From NCBI GenBank assembly GCA_016933675.1, contig JAFGAM010000084.1:1-56408 (forward strand): DNA of 56,408 bases, read 5' to 3'. Shown here one piece after another: positions 1 through 7,607 of the stretch. Made by a program: the position numbers and the translations under genes. Below the pieces are notes generated by a model. The model saw only the letters and a list, made by a program, of their open reading frames with translations, was not told where the DNA came from and searched no databases. Position 1 is the first letter of the stretch. Each line of letters starts with the position of its first letter. Source of the DNA: Candidatus Anaeroferrophillacea bacterium (lineage in GTDB: Bacteria; Desulfobacterota; Anaeroferrophillalia; Anaeroferrophillales; Anaeroferrophillaceae).

Positions 1-101
1 CATGGCCCCCGGCCTGATGATGACAAGATCCTGTCGCATGGCCCCCGGCCTGATGATGACAAGATCCTGTCGCATGGATCCAGGCCTGACGGCGAGATCA
101 T
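1..101. repeat. 36-bp tandem repeat at window edge
   Basis: Two identical 36-bp units lie head to tail at 1-36 and 37-72. A degraded third unit runs from 73 to about 101, just past the stop of the last pilus gene. There are no spacers, so this is not a CRISPR array. The left end is cut by the window, so the copy number is unknown. Open frames run through the repeat, but nothing else supports translation. Confidence 0.85.
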
Positions 102-520
102 TTTTGGAAGGTCACTTCCAGCCGGCGGCGGGCACGTTCCGGCGCCCCGGCGTTACCGCAGGTCGCCACCGCCGCCACCCGCCAGAAGCCGGGGGATTCC
201 TCCTCCCGGCTCACCGCAACCCGGCCCGAACCGATTTCCACCACCGCGGTACCGTCCCCGCTCACCTGCCCCCGGTCGATGAGAACGACCATCACCTCGC
301 CCGCCCCGGCAGCGGCATAATGGGCCCGGGCGGAAAACAGTTCCCGCACCGATTCGCGCTCGGCAATGATCGAGGTTCCCGCCAGCACCCAGCCGAGAAA
401 TGAGAGAATGAGTATGACAAATACCGCGGCGATCAGCGATACCCCCCGCCGATTACCACACCACGGTCGCCTGATGCCGCCCAGCGAGCGCGGGTCGCTT
501 TTTTTCCCTTCGCTGTCCAT
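98..520 (-). CDS. MshP/PilX-like minor pilin
   Basis: A small envelope protein of about 140 residues, probably a minor pilin that primes or decorates the pilus. An Arg-Arg-Gly stretch precedes a hydrophobic helix beginning GVSLIAAVFVILIL. It lacks the Glu at mature position 5, as is typical of the MshP/PilX class rather than of major pilins. The rest shows no recognisable domain. It is the last gene seen in the pilus operon, 13-50 bases after mshO depending on the start. I chose ATG at 520; an in-frame TTG at 559 would add 13 residues. Neither start has a strong ribosome binding site. Assignment to MshP rests on the N-terminal motif and on gene order. Confidence 0.65.
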   Translation of the reverse strand: MDSEGKKSDPRSLGGIRRPWCGNRRGVSLIAAVFVILILSFLGWVLAGTSIIAERESVRELFSARAHYAAAGAGEVMVVLIDRGQVSGDGTAVVEIGSGRVAVSREEESPGFWRVAAVATCGNAGAPERARRRLEVTFQK

Positions 521-572
521 CAGGCATTTCTTGAGAAGAATATTCCACTTTTGAGGCAAAAATAAACCGCTT

Positions 573-1301
573 TCAGGGAAAGTTCAGTAGCCGCACCTGC
601 TGACCCAGCCGCACCGTGAGATCGTCACGGGCCAGGGTGAGCCGGACCGCCACCAGCATCGCTTCGGCGCGAGTGCCGGAATGCAATTGAAATTCCAGTG
701 AGGTGACCCCGTCGATGAGCGGCTGACAGCCGGTTTCGGCATCCCCCGGTCGATAGCCGGAACAGTAGAGCAGCTCATCGGCTGCCAGTTTCAGCTTTAC
801 CGCCGCATCGCAGACGTAGTAACGCCCGTAGGGTGACGTGCGGTCGATGGTCGTGGAGCAGGTGATGCTGCCGGCACTGTTGCCGATGATCGGGAAGGTG
901 CTCCCGCCGCCGTAGAAATCGGCACTGGAGGTGTTGTAGATCACCAGCAGGCAACCGCTGAAATCACGGCCGCTCAGATCATCGAGTACCGTCAGCACGG
1001 GGCCCGAGATCGCCGCGGCGGCACCCGTATCGTAGCCGCCGCCGAACACCGTCCGGCCGTATTCCAACACCGTGCCGCCGTCCAGCACCCGCACCGAATC
1101 GGGCACCGCCTCGCGCAGTTCCCGGTCGACGAAGGTCAGTGCCAGCCGCCCGGCATCCTGCAGTTCCTTCAGCGTCGTCCGCGTCCGGTAGCCCCGGCCG
1201 GCGGCGAGAATGATCTGCCCCACCACCAGACCGACAATGCCCAGCAAAACGATGACCATCACCAATTCGACGAGGGTGAACCCCGCCCGGCGGCTGGCCA
1301 T
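573..1301 (-). CDS. MshO-like minor pilin (type IV pseudopilin)
   Basis: A 242-residue minor pilin. It has a very short leader, MASRRA, followed by the prepilin peptidase site G-FTLVEL with Glu at +5 and a 20-residue hydrophobic helix. A long mostly beta-type domain follows, with several Cys residues in its middle and C-terminal part. Size, short leader and position between MshD-like and MshP-like genes match MshO. Its ATG overlaps the stop of the preceding gene in a TGATG arrangement, so translation is probably coupled. It should act at the inner membrane as part of the pilus tip or initiation complex. Confidence 0.75.
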   Translation of the reverse strand: MASRRAGFTLVELVMVIVLLGIVGLVVGQIILAAGRGYRTRTTLKELQDAGRLALTFVDRELREAVPDSVRVLDGGTVLEYGRTVFGGGYDTGAAAAISGPVLTVLDDLSGRDFSGCLLVIYNTSSADFYGGGSTFPIIGNSAGSITCSTTIDRTSPYGRYYVCDAAVKLKLAADELLYCSGYRPGDAETGCQPLIDGVTSLEFQLHSGTRAEAMLVAVRLTLARDDLTVRLGQQVRLLNFP

Positions 1302-2110
1302 CAGAAGTTCCCCCGGACGCTTACCAGCCGGATATCCTCGCCGGCCATGGTCGTGACGGTTACCGTCACCCGCTTGAAATTGGTCCGTGACGAACCGCCG
1401 CAGGCGGTGTCGGGATCACCGCCGCCGCGGCCGTCGCCGGCGAGGGTAAGACCGTAGGGGTCCGCCGCACTGCCGGCGCCGGCAAGGCCAACATACTCCA
1501 CCGTCGCCGCCCGCACCATGCCCGGCACCCCGGCAATCAGACCGCCGCTCTGGTCGCGGAGGTCATCGCCCGCATCGGCATTGGCGTTGTTCTCCACCAG
1601 GCCGTCATAATCGTCGATATCATCCCAGCTCGCCCGGCTGCCGCCGGCGCTCTCTCCGGCATCACGACCGATGGGCGACGCGTCGTCATCGTCACTGCCG
1701 GGAACCAGGGCATCACCATCGACGGCGTTGCCGCAGTTTCCGTCATCATTGCGGGTGTCCTTCACCCCACCGGCACAGGCATCGAGACCGCCGCCGCCCA
1801 CCGGGGTACGTTCATCCCAGGCCCGGCTGAGGATCTCGTCCATCAGGTCGGCGGCCAGAACGACGGCCTTCTGGCGTACCAGGGGAGCGGCACCACGGCG
1901 CAGCGTCTGGAAGTAGACCGCCATCACCCCGGCGGCGGCCACCGACATGATGACGATGAAGATCACCGTCTCCACCAGGGTGAAGCCGCCGACGCGCCGC
2001 CGGCGCCGGTCGGAGCCGCGCCCGGGGCTCCCCGTTCGCCGCCCGCGATCCGGCGTGTAACGGGGATGCGGCAGCATATCGGTACGGCCATCAAGCGGTT
2101 TCATCTTCAT
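1301..2110 (-). CDS. MshD-like minor pilin
   Basis: A 269-residue minor pilin. The processing motif VGGFTLVETVIF lies about 42 residues from the chosen start, an unusually long basic leader, so ATG at 2077 may be the true start. The start at 2110 overlaps the previous stop as ATGA, which favours it. A hydrophobic helix is followed by a segment typical of the family (…AVVLAADLMDEILSRAWDE…) and then a Gly/Asp-rich region with four or more Cys. It belongs to the same operon as the flanking MshC- and MshO-like genes. Confidence 0.7.
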   Translation of the reverse strand: MKMKPLDGRTDMLPHPRYTPDRGRRTGSPGRGSDRRRRRVGGFTLVETVIFIVIMSVAAAGVMAVYFQTLRRGAAPLVRQKAVVLAADLMDEILSRAWDERTPVGGGGLDACAGGVKDTRNDDGNCGNAVDGDALVPGSDDDDASPIGRDAGESAGGSRASWDDIDDYDGLVENNANADAGDDLRDQSGGLIAGVPGMVRAATVEYVGLAGAGSAADPYGLTLAGDGRGGGDPDTACGGSSRTNFKRVTVTVTTMAGEDIRLVSVRGNF

Positions 2111-2667
2111 TCAACAACATGTACGCAACCGGTGATCCCTTCCAGGTGCAGTAGCAGCTCCCGACCGCCCCGTGCAAGCCGAAAATCGATGCCGGCGGAA
2201 CTCCAGCCGGCATAGGTTGGCCGCCCGCGGCGGGAGAAACCGACGCCCGCCACCGCCGGTTCGGCGGTCAGGGAATCGATCCTGAGTGCCGCGAAAGACA
2301 CCCGCCAGTCGCCGCCGGTCAGCGGCTCCGCGGCATAGGGCTCGCCGGCGTCGGGACTGCCGCTGCCGTCGTCATCCCGCCAGAGGAAGTATTCTCCGGC
2401 CGCCAGACCGAAGCACCAGGCCTCCCCCGCCCGGTTCAGATTCAGTTCCTGGCAATAGCGCAGGTCCGCCGTGAGCCGGTCGGCGGCACCCCGCAGTTCG
2501 TAGTCATGGCGGAAGAGCCGCGGCACCGCGACCACCGCCAGCGCCCCGATGATGACGATGACCATGATGAGTTCCACCACCGTCATCCCGCGCCGACCGG
2601 CCGCAGCCCGGCACCCCGACCGCCGCCGGGAACCGACCGTCACCATCCCGGTCCCGCACCTACGCAT
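2107..2667 (-). CDS. MshC-like pseudopilin
   Basis: A 186-residue pseudopilin with the cleavage motif RRGMTVVELIMVIVIIG and Glu at +5. The Met after the cleavage Gly replaces the usual Phe. The C-terminal two thirds look like a GspH/FimT-type globular domain, starting with the LTADLRYCQELNLNRAG segment. I chose ATG at 2667 because GGAGG stands eight bases upstream and because it overlaps the end of the preceding TPR gene by eight bases. A longer open frame to 2754 exists but lies wholly inside that gene. Confidence 0.7.
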   Translation of the reverse strand: MRRCGTGMVTVGSRRRSGCRAAAGRRGMTVVELIMVIVIIGALAVVAVPRLFRHDYELRGAADRLTADLRYCQELNLNRAGEAWCFGLAAGEYFLWRDDDGSGSPDAGEPYAAEPLTGGDWRVSFAALRIDSLTAEPAVAGVGFSRRGRPTYAGWSSAGIDFRLARGGRELLLHLEGITGCVHVVE

Positions 2668-3349
2668 CACCGTCCTCCGCCGCCAGACCGAGCAGGTAGT
2701 CGCGTACCGCGGCGTCGCGACAGCCTTCCGCCAGTTGCCGCAGCCGGGCGGCACGGTTCGTCCCCGCCTCGCCGTTCAGCAGCAGAGCGACGATATCGGC
2801 CAGAAACCGCGGTGGGGCGTCGGCCGCCAGCGCCCGGCCGAACCATTTCCGGGCTGCCGGCACATCACCACGACCCTCCCATTCCATCATGCCGAGGAAA
2901 AAAGGGAACACCCAGGCACGGGGAAGGGCGCGGCAGGCCTTGCGGAGCAGCCGCTCGCCGCCATCGTAGTCGGCGCGGTACTGCGGCCCGGCGATATACG
3001 TGGCGGCATAGAGATAGACCACCCGGAACCAGGGATCGAGATCGGTGATCGCCCCGAGAAAATCCGCCGGCTCGACCCCGGCGGTGCCGCCACCGGCACC
3101 GCCGTCGGCACCCGCCCCCTTCTCCGCCAGCCGCCGGTGAGCAGTGAGCCAGAGATAATCGGCGGCGAGGAAACGACCGTCGCCCGCCGCCGCGGTCAAC
3201 ACCGCCGGATGGGGCAGCGCCGGCAATCGCTTTTCTCCGCCCCGCACCGGAGCCGCGGTCAGCACCGCATGGCCACCCATGGTCAACAACAGCAGCAGAA
3301 TAAGGCCGGCGGGGCCGAGGCCGCGATCACGGTGACCATACCCCGACAT
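2660..3349 (-). CDS. Exported TPR-like protein of the pilus/ABC module
   Basis: A 229-residue protein with an N-terminal hydrophobic segment (residues 13-33, AGLILLLLLTMGGHAVLTAA) that could be a signal or anchor. The remainder is helical with TPR-like spacing, for instance around DPWFRVVYLYAATYIAGP and ARKWFGRALAADAPPRF. A Gly/Ala-rich insert of about 20 residues lies near residue 85. No enzyme motif is seen. Its start lies three bases after the ABC permease stop, so the three genes form one translation unit. By position it may be the accessory protein of the ABC transporter, comparable to PilG of Myxococcus; I see the context, not sequence proof. Confidence 0.6.
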   Translation of the reverse strand: MSGYGHRDRGLGPAGLILLLLLTMGGHAVLTAAPVRGGEKRLPALPHPAVLTAAAGDGRFLAADYLWLTAHRRLAEKGAGADGGAGGGTAGVEPADFLGAITDLDPWFRVVYLYAATYIAGPQYRADYDGGERLLRKACRALPRAWVFPFFLGMMEWEGRGDVPAARKWFGRALAADAPPRFLADIVALLLNGEAGTNRAARLRQLAEGCRDAAVRDYLLGLAAEDGDA

Positions 3350-3352
3350 GGC

Positions 3353-4120
3353 TCAATCCATCTCCAGGCGACGGAAGCGCCGGCAGGCCAGGGCCAGCAG
3401 CAGCACGATGGCAACGACGCCGTAAGCGCAGCGGCCGGCGAGCTGCCGCGAATCACCGCCTTCGCCGTGAAACGCCGCCGAGGAAATATTGAACAGGGAA
3501 AAATCCGGCAGCAGGTGGTAGAAAAAACCGGCCACCGCGGCGCCAACCCCTCCCGGACCTTCCGCCGCCAGCCGTAGCAACCCGGTCCCGTGGCCGACAA
3601 CCAGCAGCGCCAGGGCAATAAAGGCGGCGGCAAACCCTTCGGCCCAGGTGCCGATGAAGAACATCAGGGCGAGAAACAGCAGGTATTTCTCCAGCAGCAG
3701 CAGCACCGCAACCGCCATCATCGCGGACCACGGATGACCGACAGCCACGTAGAGCCCGAAAAACACCAGGGACAGGATGGCGGTACAGACAACCGCGGTC
3801 AAGGCGACACCGCCGTAAAGGCCCAGGAGCACCTCGGCACGTGATACCGGCCGGGTCAGCAGCCAGCAGGCTTCCGGGCCGCGGCGCCGGGCCGGACTCC
3901 AGCGCCAGCCGAAAAGCATCGTGACGAGGAGCAGAAAGAAGGAGAGCAGGGCAAAACCCGCATCATAATAGAGTTTTCCGGCCTCACCAATATCCAGGGG
4001 CGCGGCGAATGCCGCCAGTCCGAGAAGGAGCAGCGCCCCGGCGAATACCGCCTGCAGCAGCCGCTCACCCACCGCCTGGCGCCAGACGGCCCGGCTGATG
4101 ATCGACACCGGCAGGATCAC
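3353..4120 (-). CDS. ABC transporter permease in pilus operon (PilI-like)
   Basis: A 255-residue polytopic membrane protein of the ABC-2/NosY type, with about six hydrophobic segments (for example LLQAVFAGALLLLGLAAFAA and FALLSFFLLLVTMLFG). I chose GTG at 4120 because it overlaps the stop of the ATPase gene as GTGA and opens directly into the family-like N-terminus ILPVSIISRAVWRQAV; the open frame upstream of it is only an overlap with the ATPase gene. It pairs with the ATPase encoded just upstream. The substrate is unknown. Position inside a type IV pilus operon recalls PilI of Myxococcus xanthus, which is needed for pilus assembly; that link is inferred. Confidence 0.7.
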   Translation of the reverse strand: MILPVSIISRAVWRQAVGERLLQAVFAGALLLLGLAAFAAPLDIGEAGKLYYDAGFALLSFFLLLVTMLFGWRWSPARRRGPEACWLLTRPVSRAEVLLGLYGGVALTAVVCTAILSLVFFGLYVAVGHPWSAMMAVAVLLLLEKYLLFLALMFFIGTWAEGFAAAFIALALLVVGHGTGLLRLAAEGPGGVGAAVAGFFYHLLPDFSLFNISSAAFHGEGGDSRQLAGRCAYGVVAIVLLLALACRRFRRLEMD

Positions 4121-4848
4121 GGACCGCCACCGCCGTCGCGTTCGAGCGCCTCCATGAACCGCCGCTCCAGTTCCGCCGCCGTTTCCGGTACCGGCCAGAC
4201 TCCACGGCAACAACCCCGGTGGATCACGCCGCAGCGGGTCGCCAGCCGACCGACATCGGCAATACTGTGGGAAGTGAAGAACACCGTCTTGCCCCGGCGG
4301 TGCAGGTCGGCCAGCAGCGCGATGATCGCGCGGCGGCCGAGGATATCGAGGCCGCTGAAAGGCTCGTCGAGAACGAGGATATCGGGATCGTGCATCAAGG
4401 CCAGGGCCAGCGAGAAGCGCTGGCGCATCCCGCGGGAAAAACGGCCGACGGCGCCGACGGCGCCGGCAAGCCCGACGAAACCCAACAGCTCCCGAGCCCG
4501 CTCCCGGGCGACAACCCGGGAAAGGCCGCCAAGACGCCCGGCGGTGACCAGCAGCGGTTCGGGGGAGAGAGCGTTGAAGGCGGCGGTGGTATCCGCCATG
4601 TAGCCCAGCCGGCGACGGCATTCCTCCGGGGTGGCGCCCACCGGCGCCGCACGGCCGGCATCGGGCCGACAAAGCCCCACCAGAACCTTCAGCGCGGTAC
4701 TTTTGCCGGCCCCGTTGAGGCCGAGGAAGGCGAAACAGTCACCGCTCCCGACGGTCAGGGAAAAATCGTTCAGGGCACGGATCGGCGGCCGGCGGCCGGT
4801 CCGCCGGAAGGTCTTGTGCACCCGGTCGAAAACCAGCGCCGCGGACAT
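4117..4848 (-). CDS. ABC transporter ATP-binding protein in pilus operon (PilH-like)
   Basis: A 243-residue ABC ATPase. Walker A GLNGAGKST is near residue 50, a short signature RFSRGMRQR replaces the canonical LSGGQ, Walker B is DILVLDEPFSGLD, and the switch His is in TSHSIADV. The Q-loop region is YMADTTAAF, without an obvious Gln. It is of the CcmA/NosF type that partners ABC-2 permeases. I chose ATG at 4848, seven bases after the pilin stop; the longer open frame to 5064 lies within the pilin gene. It is probably coupled to the permease. Membership in the pilus operon suggests a role in assembly or export of a pilus component. Confidence 0.8.
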   Translation of the reverse strand: MSAALVFDRVHKTFRRTGRRPPIRALNDFSLTVGSGDCFAFLGLNGAGKSTALKVLVGLCRPDAGRAAPVGATPEECRRRLGYMADTTAAFNALSPEPLLVTAGRLGGLSRVVARERARELLGFVGLAGAVGAVGRFSRGMRQRFSLALALMHDPDILVLDEPFSGLDILGRRAIIALLADLHRRGKTVFFTSHSIADVGRLATRCGVIHRGCCRGVWPVPETAAELERRFMEALERDGGGGP

Positions 4849-4855
4849 GGAAACG

Positions 4856-5446
4856 CTACCAGCTGCTCGGCCGCACCCCGGCGGCATCGACGTTGTCGGT
4901 GCCGGCGCGATCATCGTTGACATAGACCACCGCGTCCTCCATGCGTCCGTAGGTATTAATCTGATCACCGGGATAGTAGGCCCAGCCGGAGGTTTCATCG
5001 GCCCGCCGGGGATCGACGAGGGCGTCGCCGTGCCCGGCATCCCGCACCCCGCGGGGACTGGCACTCATGCCCACGGTCATCGCCGGGAGATTGACCCCCG
5101 GCAGGCTCTGCTCGGCATTGCCGGCGGCCCGGTCGGATTCCACCAGTTGATACCAGCGGATCGCCTGCGGCCGGGAACTCAGCTCGAGGCGGTTTTTCCG
5201 CACTTCGTCAACGGTAGGCCAGTCGGGGTTCTCGCCGCCGGCGCCGGTGTTGATCCCCGAGGCGAGGATCTTGGCATGGGCGAGGTGAACCCCCTGACGG
5301 ATGGAGGCCAGCTGGCCCTGCACCGCGGCAATCTTGGCATCGTTCTGCAGCCCCATGAACTTCGGCACCGCCACCGCCGCCAGCAGGCCGACAATGACGA
5401 TGACAAGCACCAACTCGATGAGGGTGAAGCCTCGTTTTCGGAACAT
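4856..5446 (-). CDS. MshA-like type IV pilin (second copy)
   Basis: A 196-residue pilin. The leader MFRKRG is cleaved before FTLIELVLVIVIVGLLAAVAVPKF, a canonical type IVa N-terminal helix with Glu at +5. The globular domain is distinct from that of the upstream pilin and has a C-terminal half rich in Asp and Gly. A good GGAGG lies five bases before ATG 5446. No Cys is visible to form the usual C-terminal disulfide. It is separated from the upstream pilin gene by 257 bases holding strong hairpins, so it is probably made at a lower level. Confidence 0.8.
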   Translation of the reverse strand: MFRKRGFTLIELVLVIVIVGLLAAVAVPKFMGLQNDAKIAAVQGQLASIRQGVHLAHAKILASGINTGAGGENPDWPTVDEVRKNRLELSSRPQAIRWYQLVESDRAAGNAEQSLPGVNLPAMTVGMSASPRGVRDAGHGDALVDPRRADETSGWAYYPGDQINTYGRMEDAVVYVNDDRAGTDNVDAAGVRPSSW

Positions 5447-5593
5447 TGAAACCTCCGGCGGGAAAACCGGTTGTCATGCTTTACCAGCGCGGTTTAGACC
5501 CTGCCGTCAACCGCATGCTCGCCGTAACCACGGCATCGGTTGCGCCCGAACGGCTCGGACCGCGCCGGTTTCCCCACGGCCGCCGGCGACGCC

Positions 5594-5612
5594 GTGCCGC
5601 CACCGGCGGCAC
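5594..5612. other. Inverted repeat between pilin genes
   Basis: The arms GTGCCGCC and GGCGGCAC are separated by three bases. It lies in the same 257-base spacer as the larger hairpin at 5641-5679. No function can be assigned. Confidence 0.5.
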
Positions 5613-5640
5613 AAAGCCGCGAACACGAAGAATCACGTCC

Positions 5641-5679
5641 CGCGGTGCCGGGGTGCGCACGGGCGGTCCCGGCACCGCG
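5641..5679 (-). terminator. 12-bp-stem hairpin after the first pilin gene
   Basis: A perfect 12-bp inverted repeat (CGCGGTGCCGGG with CCCGGCACCGCG, 15-base loop) begins 25 bases beyond the stop of the pilin at 5704-6213. There is no run of T after it, so it is more likely a partial attenuator or an mRNA 3' stabiliser than a full intrinsic terminator. A weaker stem GCCGC/GCGGC around 5683-5701 abuts the stop codon. Confidence 0.5.
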
Positions 5680-5703
5680 ACCAGGCCGCAAAAAAGCGGC
5701 GGC

Positions 5704-6213
5704 TCAGTCGACCTTGAAGGAACCGTCCTCATTATGGTACGTCCACAGTTTGTCGATATCGTTATCGTCATCAACATCGATACCGGTCGAAGCATCCACA
5801 TACGCCGCCGTCGCCGGCCCCTGATACGTCTCTTTACCGGGAGAACTAGCAGCGGCATCAGATAACTTCTTCCACTTGTCACCGGTGCTGAGGGGCTGTT
5901 CCAGGACGTATTGAAACAGGAGTGTCGTCGCGTCGGCAGCCTGCTTGTCCAGCGACACCGGCCAGCCATCGCCTGTCACCACCTGGCCCGCGGGACTCGT
6001 CGGCACTTCTTCGGATACCAGGTACTTCGCGTGCCAGGTGGAGATCCCCGCCCGGACACTGCCCGCGACCCCCAGTTCAGCCGCTTTCTTGGCATCCTCC
6101 TTCATGTCGAAATACTTGGGCACCGCCACCGCCGCGAGAATTCCCAGCACGACGATCACCATGATCAGTTCGATCAGGGTGAAACCGGCCCTGGCATCCG
6201 TATGCTTCATCAT
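5704..6213 (-). CDS. MshA-like type IV pilin, probable major pilin
   Basis: A 169-residue pilin. The leader MMKHTDARAG precedes FTLIELIMVIVVLGILAAVAVPKYF, a classic type IVa helix with Glu at +5. The globular part contains no Cys pair and ends in an Asp-rich segment (GIDVDDDNDIDKL) that could bind calcium. It is the first pilin after the ATPase and platform genes, has its own 156-base upstream region with a candidate sigma54 promoter, a good ribosome site (GGAG) and a strong hairpin after its stop. These are features expected of the most expressed subunit, hence the major-pilin suggestion. Confidence 0.8.
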   Translation of the reverse strand: MMKHTDARAGFTLIELIMVIVVLGILAAVAVPKYFDMKEDAKKAAELGVAGSVRAGISTWHAKYLVSEEVPTSPAGQVVTGDGWPVSLDKQAADATTLLFQYVLEQPLSTGDKWKKLSDAAASSPGKETYQGPATAAYVDASTGIDVDDDNDIDKLWTYHNEDGSFKVD

Positions 6214-6267
6214 TCTGCTCTCCTTCGCCTAACCTGTTGATATTCGACCACAAGCAAATCCAATATA

Positions 6268-6284
6268 CCGCTATACCGCTGCCA
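6268..6284 (-). promoter_or_regulatory. Candidate sigma54 promoter before the first pilin
   Basis: The minus strand reads TGGCAGCGGTATAGCGG, which has the GG-N10-GC spacing of -24/-12 promoters. The -24 box fits five of six consensus bases and the -12 box three of four. Transcription would start about 44 bases before ATG 6213. A sigma70-like TATATT overlaps just downstream, so the assignment is tentative. Confidence 0.4.
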
Positions 6285-6369
6285 GATGTCTGCCTGGCGG
6301 CAATGTCCGTATATGCCACAGGCCTGCACCTCAGAGCAAGGAGCAAAAATCACATATCTTCTGCCGCCG

Positions 6370-7605
6370 TCAGCGGAACGCCTGCATCATGTTCCACCAG
6401 GGCAGGAAAATGGCCAACGCGATGAACAGGACGAAACCGCCGAGAACGAGGATCAGCAGCGGCTCGATGAGGGTGGTCAGATTTTTTATCAGGTAGCGGC
6501 TTTCCTGCTCGAAGTAATCCGCCACCTTGGACAGCATGACATCGAGGCTGCCGGACTGCTCGCCGGCGGCGACCATCTGGATCATCAGCGGCGGGAAGAA
6601 GCCGCCGGCACGCATGGGACCGGCCAGATCCTTGCCCCGCTCGACCATATTGCGCACCCGGACCAGTTCCCCGGCGATGACGGCGTTCTCCACCACCCCG
6701 CCGACAATATCGAAGATGGTCAAAAGCGGTACACCACTGGCCAGAAGCAGAGAAAACATGCGGGCGAAACGGCCGAAATTGAGTTTCAGGAAGAGGCGAC
6801 CGAACACCGGCACCCGCAGCTTCAACCGATCGATGCGCAGACGCCACCGCGGTTCCCGATACAGCCGGCGATAGAACAGCCACGCGCCGGCAGCCGCCGC
6901 GGCCAGCAGCAGCCAGTAATCCTGAAACAGGGTATTGAGCCCGATGAGCATCCGCGTCGGCAGCGGCAGCGCCAGATTGTTGCGGTCGAAGAGGGTGATG
7001 AAGCGGGGCACGACAAAGGTCATCAGGATGGCCATGGCAAGCACCACCGCAAACCCGGCGATCTTCGGGTAGCGGGTCGCGGCCTTGATCTGTTCGCCGG
7101 TCTCACGGTCGTATTCCAGTAAATCGGCCAGCCGCTCGAGAATGACATCGAGCTTGCCGGACACTTCACCGACCTTGAGCATATTGACATACAATGTCGA
7201 GAAGATCGCCGGATGCCGGGCGAAGGCATCGGACAAATGCCCGCCCCGCTCGATATGGCCGGCGATATCCGCCAGGGCATCGCCCAGCGGCCGGCTGCCG
7301 CTTTCCGCCGCCAGGGTCTTCAGGTTCGAGAGCAGCGGGATACCGGCCCCGACGAGGGTCGCCAGCTGACGGGTGAAAACGATCAGATCCTCGTGCCGCA
7401 CCCGCGCCAGCCGGTTGGCGCCCGCACGCAGCCGGGCCGCCGCCCGCTGCATGCCGCCAGCCTCGCGGATAACCACGGGCAGCAGCCCCTGCTCACCGAG
7501 CCAGGCCTGCACCGCGCCGGGAGCTGCCGCCCAGTGTACCCCCTCATGCCGACGGCCATGCTCATCCTGGGCCCGGTAGGCAAACAAAACCAGTTCTTCG
7601 GCCAC
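6370..7605 (-). CDS. Type IV pilus inner-membrane platform protein (MshG/PilC family)
   Basis: A 411-residue GspF/PilC-family protein with two repeated F domains, one near residues 70-195 (DLIVFTRQLATLVGAGIPLLSNL…GEVSGKLDVILERLADLLEY) and one near 275-400 (FGRFARMFSLLLASGVPLLTIFDIV…GEQSGSLDVMLSKVADYFEQE). Three hydrophobic segments are seen, at about 205-225, 250-270 and 380-405. It anchors the assembly ATPase at the inner membrane and helps move pilins into the fibre. It starts two bases after the stop of the ATPase gene. Confidence 0.9.
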   Translation of the reverse strand: MAEELVLFAYRAQDEHGRRHEGVHWAAAPGAVQAWLGEQGLLPVVIREAGGMQRAAARLRAGANRLARVRHEDLIVFTRQLATLVGAGIPLLSNLKTLAAESGSRPLGDALADIAGHIERGGHLSDAFARHPAIFSTLYVNMLKVGEVSGKLDVILERLADLLEYDRETGEQIKAATRYPKIAGFAVVLAMAILMTFVVPRFITLFDRNNLALPLPTRMLIGLNTLFQDYWLLLAAAAAGAWLFYRRLYREPRWRLRIDRLKLRVPVFGRLFLKLNFGRFARMFSLLLASGVPLLTIFDIVGGVVENAVIAGELVRVRNMVERGKDLAGPMRAGGFFPPLMIQMVAAGEQSGSLDVMLSKVADYFEQESRYLIKNLTTLIEPLLILVLGGFVLFIALAIFLPWWNMMQAFR

Positions 7606-7607
7606 GA

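Noticed and set aside
1-101. Repeat array considered as CRISPR.
   Set aside because: The 36-bp units are directly adjacent with no spacers, and no cas gene is seen.
2-403. Plus-strand open frame through the tandem repeat and the MshP-like gene.
   Set aside because: It is antisense to a well-supported pilin gene, and its repeat-derived start has no ribosome site.
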